From the NCBI GenBank assembly GCA_024509875.1, contig JAMPIV010017564.1, forward strand, positions 62,001 to 126,000: 64,000 nucleotides of DNA, written 5' to 3'. Every line of letters begins with the position of its first letter. The first letter of the stretch is position 1. The notes under the pieces are model-generated. The model was not told the origin of the DNA and made no database searches. It was given only the letters and a program-made list of their open reading frames with translations. The stretch comes from Oreohelix idahoensis. Taxonomy: Eukaryota; Mollusca; Gastropoda; Stylommatophora; Oreohelicidae. The position numbers and the translations under genes are program-made. Positions 34,905-44,820 of the stretch are shown piece by piece.

Positions 34905-36721
34905 TTGGCTACAGATTCTTCTGAGGCTGCCAAACTGAGATCACAGATCTTTCAAAAAAAGGCGTTTACGACAACTTTTTCCGGGTGATGAAGCTCTTGT
35001 ATTGCTTCCTCGGAAGAATAATAGATTACTTATTGCATGGACTGGCCCTTTCAAGGTCATATCTTGCATATCAGATGTTGACTATGTAGTTGATGGAAGA
35101 GGGAAAAGTAAAATGTTTCATATTAATATGCTCAAAGAATATCACACTAGACAAGAGCACTTACATTCTATCTTCCATGACATTGATAACAATGTAAGTA
35201 ATTTCTGTCACTTTTCTAGTTTGTCTGTGATTCAGGAGGAAGAATCTTCCTTCCCTGACGTTCACATGACTCTTCCAATACTTTTTTTGGATTCTTCAGA
35301 ATCTTGGCGAGATGTGTCTATTTCTTCGTCATTATCTTCTGAACAACATCGCCAGATTTCCAATTTATTAGAATCTTTTGCAGATGTTCTCACCGACCTT
35401 CCAGGTCACACATCTGTTATTAAACATGATATCATCCTTAATGATGATACCCCTATTCGGTTAGATCCTTATCCTGTTCCCCTTCAGTACCAGCGCCAAA
35501 CTAAACTTGAATTAGATCAGATGTTGCGTCTAGGTATTATTGAACCCAGTATGTCACCATATTCTTCACCACTGGTTATTGTCCGAAAAAGGGATAACAA
35601 CATTAGATTATGTGTCGATTATCGCAAGTTAAACGCTACGACCAGGTCGGATGCTGAACCACATCCTCTTCTCGATGATTTATTATCTTGGTTGTCTACT
35701 GCTTTCATATTTACAAAAAGTAATTTGACAAAGGGTTATTGGCAGATCCCATTAACTGAGAAAGCGAAACCTCTTACTGCGTTTTCTGCTCCACATGGGT
35801 TATACCAGTGGAATGTCATGCCTTTTGGGCTTATGAATGCACCTGCCACATTCATAAGAATGATGCGCAAACTGCTATCTCATAGATCTGATATCATCAC
35901 TTATATAGATTATATTTGTTTATTTAGTGCAAATTTTGAGGATCACTTTATAGGTCTTCGTTCTTTGTTGGATACTCTTCGCCTACATCATCTTACTGCT
36001 AGGCCTACGAAAGTCCAGATTGCTTTCCATGAACTTACTTTCCTTGGTCACACTGTTGGTTCTGATCGGCTTCAAACGATCCCTCAAAATGTTTCTAAGA
36101 TCCTTAATCTATCTGTCCCTACGACAAAAAAGCAAATAGGAAGTTTGTTGGGTCTGGTTCAGTTTTAAAGTCGCTTTATACCTAATATGTCTGACATCAC
36201 TGCTGTCCTGTCATCCTTACTACATAAGCGTCTCCCAGTACAAGTACACTGGTCGAAAGAATGTCAGATCGCTTTTAATAAAATTGTTCATGTATTCTTA
36301 TCACCTCTTATTCTGAGGTTACCTCTTTTTACAAAAGTATATATAGTTCGAACAGATGCCAGCAATTACGGTTTGGGAGGGGTTCTGATGCAATCCTTCA
36401 ACAATGTTCTTCATCCTACCATGTATATTTCAAGAAAGTTGACAGAGGCCGAGAAGAAATACTCCATCGTGGAAAAAGAACTCTTAGCGGTTGTCTGGGC
36501 GATCCAGAAACTCGAAAGATATCTTCTTGGAGCGCCATTCATCATACAAACAGATCAGAAATCGGTTGCGGCTTTGAAACGAGCTGATCATCGCAACCAC
36601 AAATTGACTCGGTCTTGATTTTTTCCAGCCATTCAGCTTTGAGATCGAATCAATACCAGGATCAGATAACGTTGTAGCGGATTCACTATCTCGATGTACA
36701 CCTTCTATTCCTGCTATCTGA
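34905..36721 (+). pseudogene. Element 2 integrase C-terminus, reverse transcriptase and RNase H
   Basis: From 35002 the frame holds the integrase GPY/F module (WTGPFKVIS, then KMFHINMLKEYH), a linker, and a Ty3/gypsy reverse transcriptase: LCVDYRKLN, GYWQIPLTEKAKPLTAF, MPFGLMNAPATF. The catalytic box reads YIDYI where YIDDI is expected, so one aspartate is Y. A TAA interrupts QF-SRF at 36166-36168, where element 3 has QFYGRF. RNase H follows at 36187-36618 (VRTDASNYGLGG, EKELLAVVWAI, QTDQKSV). A frameshift then leads to GSDNVVADSLSRC and the true end at 36721. Several independent lesions show this copy is old. Confidence 0.9.
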
Positions 36722-37795
36722 TGATGTTTTACTGACTATCGTGTGTATTCTTACGTTCAACTTACAGGAAGTCATACAGGACTATAACAGACCAGATCTA
36801 CTCAAGTTGGTACCCAATATCGTTACACGATAATAACTTTAATAGACGTTGGATTGTTTCCATGAATTTTCGCTTATTGTGTTGGTGCAAAATATCTGCA
36901 CTGGCTGATCGAGCCACACTGAATTTTTATATACGTACACCTTCCATGGACTCTAAATGCATATCAGAATTCGACAGAGATGGATGAGAACTTTGCACAT
37001 TTGTATTTCGTTAACAATGTTGACGTTCGTAGGAACACCCCTTCACAAGTTTTGGTTCGTGACTTTGACGTACACTGAAACTTTTAGAAGATTTTTCCGG
37101 GAAATGGAGATTATTATTGAACTATGCTAGACTGAACGATTTCTCATGGACCTATATAATACTATTGTTTATTGTTATATTCATACTTATAACTTTAGTT
37201 ATTAGATTAATCTTAGTATGTTGGTTGTGTAATTAATCTACTGTTCTCACGTGTATAACATAACACTTACAACACATTACATGAATATTTTATCATTTGA
37301 TCCTAAGTTACATAACGCATGATTTATTTTTTTCTCTTAGACTTATCCTACTTACTTCCCTTTTTTTTGGTAATCTCATCTGTATACTCCTTACATTTGA
37401 TCTCATTACTCTATTACGATATTCTTTCGTGCTTATTCTTTTTCTATATTACCATACTCTTTCCTCGTTGTTAAGATTGCATTAGATATGGTTTATATTT
37501 CACATTTGTCAACCATACTTTGCTTATAATTACATACACACACACCTATGTCTTATTATTATTATTCTTAGAGATAGGAATTATAGTTAGTAACTATCTT
37601 TAATTACATAATTTCTTAATTGACAGTTAATTATTATCTGTGATCTTTACTGTACTCGACGGTTGACAATTTTCTCTTAACATTAGTCATATTGATGAGG
37701 ATGCATTTTTTTTACTCTCAGTTTCTTGTACACGATAGACATTGACATATGTATGTAATCATATTTGGCAACTAGTTGGGTGTTTCACGATCCCT
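36722..37795 (+). other. Element 2 3' region, no gene
   Basis: T-rich sequence after RNase H. No coding motif. If 41881-42535 is the 3' LTR of element 2, this stretch plus 41795-41880 is its 3' untranslated region, later split by the LINE at 37806. Confidence 0.45.
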
Positions 37796-37805
37796 TCTAG
37801 GTTTA

Positions 37806-38563
37806 GTTCCAAAGGTTGTTATTGCCGGGAGTTGTAGTGAGGATAAGCTCTCACTGCAGATAAAATACTTCTTTGGCACGCGCCTCAAACAGCCTCTGAC
37901 AACCAAGTCCATCTCCCGGCTTTCACGTGGGGCTCAATTTGAGCCCGGCGGAACTGTTTCCACTGACGGGAGAAGGGGCTAAGGCGAGCGACTGGCGCCT
38001 TAAAACCAGCAGCTTCGGGCAGATAGGGCTCGTGATCCTTGGTTGGTAGCTTATCTAAGAGAAAGAACTCTGAATTCAAACCACCGCTGCCTTGCGGGAA
38101 TATCCATTTGTGGAATTGGCTTCGGGAGTAAACCCTGAGGATAAATCCGGAGCCGGAGTCCCTAAGGCAGTCTAATGTTGATTCGACATTATTCTGGCAA
38201 CTCCTGCGACATGGCTGGTACCAAACTGTATCGGCTACTGCCGTTCCTTTGGATCTACCGGCTGTGTGGAGAGGGGGAACATGCTGCATGGGCAACAGCT
38301 TGATCTCCATATAACTGTGCCCAAGCTCGCGCCCTGGAGAGGACACTCCAGCTTCACCCTATAGGTGTCGGCAAAACACGGGAAGTAGCAGTTACCGGTT
38401 ATAAGCATTTTGCCCAATTGGCGTAGGGCATGGCGCCAGGGGCTACTTCCGACAGTGGGAGAGGTTCTAGGATCTCACTGGACAGCTACCGCCCGCTTCA
38501 AGCTGGGCAGCCCCCAGTCAATAAGGTGTTGTCCCGCCACTGTCTGCTTTCCCCATTGGGTGC
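37806..38563 (+). promoter_or_regulatory. 5' leader of RTE B
   Basis: About 760 bp, notably richer in G and C than the surroundings, without an in-frame LINE domain. Long leaders in LINEs usually contain an internal RNA polymerase II promoter. None is pinpointed here. The short frames across it (for example 37885-38346 minus) are not supported. Confidence 0.5.
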
Positions 38564-41500
38564 ATGGGGATTAGGGTCAAACCCGAACTGTGGACAGAAA
38601 ATTTTGCACCAAGCAATTATCGAAAAAATAGAAATAAGCAAACTCTCAGATTGGGATGCTGGAACGTCCGGACTATGTTGACTGGACTATCCGAAAACCT
38701 ACAGGATGTAAACGATGTAAGGAAGACAGCCATAATTAATGATGAGCTTAAACGACTTCAGGTGGATATAGCTGCACTTCAGGAAACGCGCCTGGCGGGC
38801 TCTGGAACGGTGAGCGAGAAGGACTACACATTTTATTGGCAAGGGAAAGATCTTAATAAAGCTAGAGAACACGGAGTAGGTTTTGCGGTCAAAAAATCGC
38901 TAACTAACATGGTTGAACCAGGCGAGAATGGATCAGAACGCCTGTTAACGCTCCGCCTGCAAACTAGCACAGGTCCCATCACCCTTGTCAGTGTGTATGC
39001 TCCTACTCTGTACTCTGCCTCAGAAGCTAAAGATGAGTTCTACGAGAATCTAGCAGCAGTAATCAAAAGCATACCTAGGCAAGAACAGCTTGTTCTCCTT
39101 GGTGACTTTAACGCTAGAGTGGGTGCCGATAATGTTTCATGGCCTTCATGTCTGGGCAGGTTTGGTATTGGCAAGATGAATGAAAATGGACAACGGCTCT
39201 TAGAGTTGTGCGTCCACCATGACCTCTGCGTGACCAACACCTACTTTCAGACAAAACCCCAGCATAAGGTGTCATGGAGACACCCACGATCCAAGCACTG
39301 GCACCAACTTGACCTGATTCTCGTCAGAAGGCCACTCCTCAGGTCTGTGCTCTCCACGCGCTCGTACCATAGTGCAGACTGTGATACAGATCACTCCTTG
39401 GTTTGCTGCAAAATCAGAGCACAACCAAGAAAACTCTATCGTGTCAGACATGAAGGGAAACCACGCATTGATACCAGCAAGATGTCAGACCCTTTCATGA
39501 TCGCTCAATTCACTGCGACCTTCAAGAAAGTGCTCAGTAGCCCTCAGCATGGTGATACTATTACAGAGAACTGGGAGCATCTACGGAACACCATTCAAAG
39601 TACTGCACTTGCCACCTTTGGTAAGAAAACAGCAAAGTCAAATGACTGGTTTGATGCTTCATCAGATGTGATGGCACCTGTTATTGAAGCTAAGCGCAGT
39701 GCTATGAATGAATACAAACGTTCACCGAGTGCCAGAACCCTACAGATCCTGAGGGCTACGAGAAGCAAAGTTCAACAAACTGCTCGACGCTGTGCAAATG
39801 ACTATTGGCTCCAGCTCAGTGAGAGCATCCAGATCGCAGCGCAAACAGGCAACATTAGACAAATGTATGACGGTATAAAGAAAGCACTTGGCCCCCATAA
39901 AAGTAAGACGGCACCGCTAAAAACCATCAGCGGAGAGAAGCTAACCGATAAGGGTAAGCAGATGGAGAGGTGGGTCGAGCACTACTCTGAGCTTTACGCT
40001 AGAGACAATACCGTTACGCCTGCAGCCCTTGATGCTGTCAATAGTCTGCCAACTATGGAGGAGCTGGATGCCGAACCAACATTAGAGGAACTCAGCAAGG
40101 CCATTGATAGCTGGCCTCTGGCAAAGCACCAGGCAGTGATGGGATTCCTCCTGATTTAATCAAATGCTGTAAGAGCACGCTATTACATCCCCTGCATAGG
40201 ATGCTGTGCCAGTGCTGGGAAGAGACAACTATTCCTCAAGACATGCGAGATGCCAAGATTGTAACACTGTATAAAAATAAAGGAGACAGAAGTGATTGCA
40301 ATAACTACAGAGGCATCTCTCTTCTTAGTATTGTTGGTAAGGTTTTTGCCAAAGTCATCTTAATGCGACTACACAAGTTAGCTGAGCGCATATATCCAGA
40401 GTCACAGTGTGGATTCCGAGCTGGCAGATCAACAACAGACATGATCTTCTCTCTCCGCCAGCTTCAGGAAAAATCAAGAGAGCAGAAAAGACCATTATAT
40501 ATCGCCTTTATAGACCTCACAAAAGCATTCGACCTGGTTAGTAGGGATGGACTCTTTAAAATCCTCCTGAAAATAGGCCGCCCTTCTAAAATGCTGGAAA
40601 TGATAAAGTCATTCCATGACGACATGAAGGGAACAGTCCAATATGCTGGAAGCACGTCACAGCCCTTTGATATACGAAGTGGCGTTAAACAAGGCTGTGT
40701 TCTGGCTCCGACCCTCTTCGGAATCTTCTTTGCCTTACTCTTGAAACATGCATTCAGAGATGCAACTGAAGGAATATGCCTTCACACTAGGTCAGATGGC
40801 CGTCTGTTTAATCTTTCAAGGCTGAAGGCAAAAACAAAAATCAGAAGGGTCACTATAAGAGACTTGTTGTTCGCTGATGATGCTGCAGTCGTCACTCAAA
40901 GCCAACAGGAGCTTCAGAGCTTGATGAATCGCTTCACTAAAGCATGCAAGGACTTTGGCCTCACAATAAGTCTAAAGAAAACGAATGTGCTGAGTCAGGA
41001 TGTGGGTGCTGCACCAGTTATCACTATCGATAACTATGAATTGGCAGTGGTGCACCACTTCACATACCTAGGGTCTACCATCAATGACAAACTCTCACTG
41101 GATACAGAAATCGACAGCCGCATTGGCAAAGCTGCAGCTACCTTTGCCCGCCTCACATCGCGTGTTTGGGGAAACTCTAAACTCACAATGAAGACCAAAG
41201 CTGCGGTATATAATGCCTGCGTCACCAGCACACTCCTATATGGCAGCGAGACCTGGACGACCTATGCTAAGCAAGAAAGAAGGCTCAATACCTTCCATTT
41301 GCGGTGTCTACTCCGCATCCTCGGCATCTCGTGGAAAGATAAAGTGACAAATGTCGAGGTGTTGTCACGTGCTGGCCTTCAAACTATGTATACGCTGCTT
41401 AGACAGCGCAGACTTCGTTGGCTTGGCCATGTTCGCCGCATGGAAGATGGTCGCATCCCAAAAGATATCTTCTACGGGCAATTAGCAGATGGCAAGAGAA

Positions 41501-41757
41501 CAGTTGGGCGACCACAGCTGAGGTTCAAAGATGTGTGCAAGAGAGATATGAGGGCACTGGACATGGATCCAGCAACATGGGAGGATGAAGCTGCCGATCG
41601 CACTAAGTGGCGATGCTATTTACGGCACCACCTCAGATTGGGCGAAGAGAGGCTCACTCAAGAAGCAGAGGTGAGGAGAAAACGTCGAAAGGAGCACCAG
41701 GAAAATAAGCAGTTGAGGGCTGTCACCTCAGGGGCGCATTCCCATAGTCAGTTATGA
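38564..41757 (+). pseudogene. RTE B endonuclease-reverse transcriptase, one frameshift
   Basis: The first frame (38564-40159) carries the endonuclease: LGCWNVRTML, ALQETRLAG, LVSVYAPTL, LLGDFNARVG near 39100, and DTDHSLVCC. It ends in the linker. The second frame (40201-41757) carries the reverse transcriptase: NNYRGISLLSIVGK, GFRAGRSTTDMIF, FIDLTKAFD, GVKQGCVLAP, the catalytic FADDAAVV, and the C-terminal LRWLGHVRRMEDG and GRPQLRFKD. Around 40110-40125 the reading slips by one base: the sequence between the frames still encodes the conserved G-K-A-P-G-S-D-G-I-P-P-D-L-I segment in the second frame, so a single small indel is the only visible defect. Apart from it all catalytic motifs are intact, so this is a young copy. 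It could also be a sequencing error. Confidence 0.88.
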
Positions 41758-41767
41758 CTGAAGGGGT

Positions 41768-41784
41768 TATTATTATTATTATTA
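41768..41784 (+). repeat. (ATT)n tail of RTE B
   Basis: A short trinucleotide run (ttattattatt) ends exactly where the right target duplication starts. Microsatellite tails are usual for RTE-like LINEs. Confidence 0.85.
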
Positions 41785-41880
41785 TCTAGGTTTAATTGCG
41801 ATTGTTCATCACATTTGTGGTGATTAAAAGAAAAAAAATTCTTATTATATGAATTTTTTTCCCCTTGGCGCAGGAAATAT

Positions 41881-42535
41881 TGTTAAAGAGTATTGATATG
41901 ATATTGCACCCTTTTGTATTATAAGTGAACGCGATATAATTTAATACATCACTTAGTGATGATGACGTAATCCGTTCTACATGTAATTTATGCTAACGGT
42001 CTTGGCCTTTCGTGTGAAGATTCCGTCAGAGTAAGACGTTGATATTAGAGCTCACTATATATTTGAAGATTGAATCAGTTATAACGTGGCTTTTATAGAG
42101 ATACGAAGGTCGCCACTTAATTTAGAATATGCCGGACTCATGTTTCAAGTTCCGTGCGATACAAGGAAGAATTTTCTACGGGAGTAACTTTATTTATCCT
42201 CAGTTTACTGGTCCATATTACTTCGGTGTTACCTACAATAGGCACCGCTAGTTCAGAGGCCAGATCTGAAGGGATGAGACGGAGACTGTATGAGGATTAT
42301 CTACATGTATGTATTTTCATAATACTTTTGAATGAACTTGTTATTTGTTCCAATAAAGATGTCTTTGATTGTGGACCCATCCAACAAAGCATTCGGAGAT
42401 TATTATATCATTTGAACGTTCCATTGAACCCATGTCATTCATCAAGCGTTATCTGCATGATCAACTTTAGAATAAACTTGTATGTCATTTAAGTATCGAC
42501 ACCCACAACTATCAACTAAACTCACAGCTGTAACA
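41881..42535 (+). repeat. LTR-like repeat, copy 2 (655 bp)
   Basis: Second copy of 23130-23791, same orientation, TGTTAAAG...AGCTGTAACA. Small indels (4 bp near 42000) and scattered substitutions separate the copies. The 112-codon frame at 42154-42492 is broken in copy 1 and is not considered a gene. The flank to the right (gtaac) resembles the flank left of copy 1 (gtgac). Confidence 0.75.
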
Positions 42536-42557
42536 GTAACACATTAGCCAAGGATGA

Positions 42558-43007
42558 CAACAGCACCAGATATGCAGACATAAAAGTAATGTTGACATAT
42601 TTACAGGTGACCCACACGCAAACCGTAAGTGGCTTACAGACATTGATAAGTATGCGATGTCTTTAAACGCAGATGAATTCGAGAAAGTCAAAATTGCGAT
42701 TTTTTCGTCTGCTGGTCTGGTCACAGATTTTATGAGCAGGCGATTAGACACATTACTCAATGAAAGAGATCTTCAATCAGAGTATAAATCATACGATACG
42801 AAGTGGAAAAGACATTGTCACACTTGTGATAGAGAATCGCAAATGCATAGAAAAGGAATGGCACAGGAAGGATGTTACCGCCAACACCACAGAGCGTTGG
42901 ACAGTAACAAAGAGCAAGCGACACAAAACAAATGCCACATAAGATATGAAAACAGGAAAGAACAAAACAATAAGGTGGAAAGGTGTCATCAAAATACACA
43001 AAATTGA
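42558..43007 (+). pseudogene. Gag-like remnant
   Basis: An open frame containing FTGDPHANRKWLTDIDKYA and then EKVKIAIFSSAG and VTDFMSRRL. The pattern (a folded 'F.GD...WL..ID.YA' followed by helices ending near 'L..DF') is common at the start of capsid in LTR-retrotransposon gag proteins. It differs from the Gmr1-type gag sequences elsewhere in this window. After about residue 60 of the piece the sequence becomes low-complexity and polar, and no zinc knuckle or pol follows. I regard it as a decayed gag of a second retrotransposon family. Family assignment is weak. Confidence 0.4.
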
Positions 43008-43602
43008 CAATGTAGAGAAAATAATGACAAAAACAAAATTCTAGAAACAGCTGCTGGAGGGGCACATTGGAACAGTCTCAATAATAGTCACTGTAGCATT
43101 GCAGTGAGAAATGTTATCAATGGAATAAAACAAGGAAATATATGGGAAATAAATAATGTTACGAGTGACCAACAAAGATGTTTGATAACAACAGAAGATG
43201 AACTAAGAGCACATATAAAGCCAGTAAAACAGTGGAGAAAAAACTTTAACAGACATCAACAGGTCAGTCATGTAAAAACAAATAGGACACTAGTTGACAC
43301 ATATGAATAATAATCAACCTAGGACTATAACACACAAACCAGAATCGAATAAAACAAAGATGATTAGTTCCGGAACACAAACGGAGATAGATACTGCAGC
43401 GTCACACTTGGGGCCAGCACAAAATGATAAAGACGTCATGAGAAGAAAGGAAACATGGTCACATGTATTAGACAATACGAGAAAATCTCAGATACCACTC
43501 AGTGTAAAAGGGACGACCCGACAAACGGCTAAAGAAGTAGTGATACCACAGCATAGGGATAACACCGAGGTGAAGAATAAGAATGATGAACTGATGCAGA
43601 TA
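43008..43602 (+). other. A-rich sequence with small uncharacterised frames
   Basis: Frames at 43104-43310 and 43294-43623 are polar and rich in K, T, N and Q, with no motif I recognise. They may be remnants of the same element as the gag-like piece. Confidence 0.3.
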
Positions 43603-43853
43603 CGAGGGGCGTTCAGAAAGTAATGCACCACATCGTTTTTCTCAGCTAATAATGAAGATAGAAGCGAGGGGCGTTCAGAAAGTAATGCACCACATCGTTT
43701 TTCTCAGGAGCTGTTTATTCAAAAAGCATGAAATTTATACACAATATACATGGATATGTCATGTAAACATCAGTATTATTCAACATAATCCCCATCAACA
43801 TGTACGGCTTTATGCCAGCGCGAAACAAGTGCATGTATTCCTAGCCCGTACCA
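43603..43853 (-). mobile_element. mariner 3' fragment with a duplicated terminal repeat
   Basis: Reverse complement of the mariner end at 22800-22983. The terminal repeat cgaggggcgttcagaaag and its continuation is present twice, at 43603-43645 and 43665-43707, separated by about 20 bp. The C-terminal transposase codons follow on the minus strand (ALVSRWHKAVHVDGDY). A TA precedes the outer repeat. Confidence 0.88.
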
Positions 43854-43992
43854 AGAGAAAGAAAGATCAGTGAAGGCGGACAATAGAAAAGATAGGATAG
43901 AAGAAACGCAGGACACTGAGGCATCGAACAGGCATATATAAACAGCAGTAAGAAGGAATCCTAAGAAAACAAGTCCACAAGAAGTACAGGAC

Positions 43993-44259
43993 ATGGACAC
44001 ATCTTATAGGCGTACAAGAGCAGTACAGAAGATAAGACTGGAAGAAGTATATACAGTACACGAAAAGTACCAACTTGACATAGAATCAGAATCCAATTTG
44101 TCAAGTGTGGAAGATAGAGTTACGGACTCCGACGAATATGCCCAAGGCTACAAGTCGGACGAACTCGATCATACAACGGACGACGAAGGCAATATAATTT
44201 ATTGGCCGACAAATGAGAATAGTGATCTTGGATGTATAAATCAGATAAAGACGAAGTAA
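43993..44259 (+). CDS. Small acidic protein, unknown
   Basis: An 88-codon frame beginning MDTSYRRTRAVQKI. After about residue 30 it is strongly acidic (ESESNLSSVEDRV, DELDHTTDDEGN) and ends CINQIKTK. No domain, signal peptide or membrane segment is seen. It ends ten bases before the start codon of the DEK-like frame in a different frame, and both use the same strand. Such tight packing is unusual for two host genes and suggests parts of one retroelement or one spliced exon series. I do not recognise the family. It may not be translated. Confidence 0.35.
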   Translation: MDTSYRRTRAVQKIRLEEVYTVHEKYQLDIESESNLSSVEDRVTDSDEYAQGYKSDELDHTTDDEGNIIYWPTNENSDLGCINQIKTK

Positions 44260-44268
44260 ATTATCAAA

Positions 44269-44820
44269 ATGGCTGAACCGAGAAATGAGATAAAGAAGGC
44301 AATAAAAAGTACCATAAGAGGAGCCGATCTCAACAGCTTGACAACAAGGAAGGTGCGGAAATTGCTGGAAGTAAAGTTTGATACAGACTTATCAAAAAGG
44401 CAAAAAGTTCACAAACTTGTAATCGAAATATTGAATAGAGAGGAGTATGTGGAGGACACATGGAATAAAGATTACAAAGAAGAGGATAGATTGACCAGGC
44501 GAAAAAGTCGACAGACGGTTGATGAAGCAGAATATAGCAGTAGACGGAGGTGGTCTTCAGAATCGGTGTCAACTGACTCAGACAGTGTGGTGTCTGAGGA
44601 GAGTGACAGTAGTCACGGAAACAAAATGACTTATAGAAGAGAAGAGAACAGTAGAAGAATTAAGGAAGAAGGGAGTAAATATAGAAATAGAAGTAGAGAA
44701 CGGGCGTACCCAGTATACAACCTAGATAAAATGCTTGCGCACAGGGCAGAAACGTGGAGACGATATGCAGAGACAATCAGTCAGACTAGATGGAGGGAAT
44801 TGTCAGAGGCGGATAAATGA
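44269..44820 (+). CDS. DEK C-terminal-like domain protein with SR-rich tail
   Basis: A 183-codon frame. Residues about 5-58 (IKKAIKSTIRGADLNSL, then RKVRKLLEVKF, LSKRQKVHKLVIEIL) match the pattern of the DEK C-terminal domain. This is a small three-helix fold found in chromatin proteins, where it binds DNA or mediates self-association. The pattern is two helices around 'adl..lT.r.VR..LE.kf..dLs.rk..i..li.eil'. After it come an acidic/aromatic linker, a serine/glutamate-rich stretch (SESVSTDSDSVVSEES), an arginine/serine stretch and a final YPVYNLDKMLAHRAETW helix. No stop or frameshift is present. It could be a host exon, a processed gene copy, or cargo of a retroelement. The call rests on reading the motif by eye. 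Confidence 0.5.
   Translation: MAEPRNEIKKAIKSTIRGADLNSLTTRKVRKLLEVKFDTDLSKRQKVHKLVIEILNREEYVEDTWNKDYKEEDRLTRRKSRQTVDEAEYSSRRRWSSESVSTDSDSVVSEESDSSHGNKMTYRREENSRRIKEEGSKYRNRSRERAYPVYNLDKMLAHRAETWRRYAETISQTRWRELSEADK

Larger units (their letters stand above)
37806..41784 (+). mobile_element. Full-length LINE (RTE B) with 10-bp target duplication
   Basis: A 3.98-kb non-LTR element: GC-rich 5' leader of about 760 bp, endonuclease-reverse transcriptase coding region 38564-41757, and an (att)n tail. The flanking tctaggttta occurs at 37796-37805 and 41785-41794, a clean target duplication. One frameshift separates the two coding frames. It inserted into the 3' region of element 2. Confidence 0.88.

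Noticed and set aside
42154..42492. 112-codon frame within the 660-bp LTR-like repeat
   Set aside because: It is broken in the other LTR copy and has no motif.
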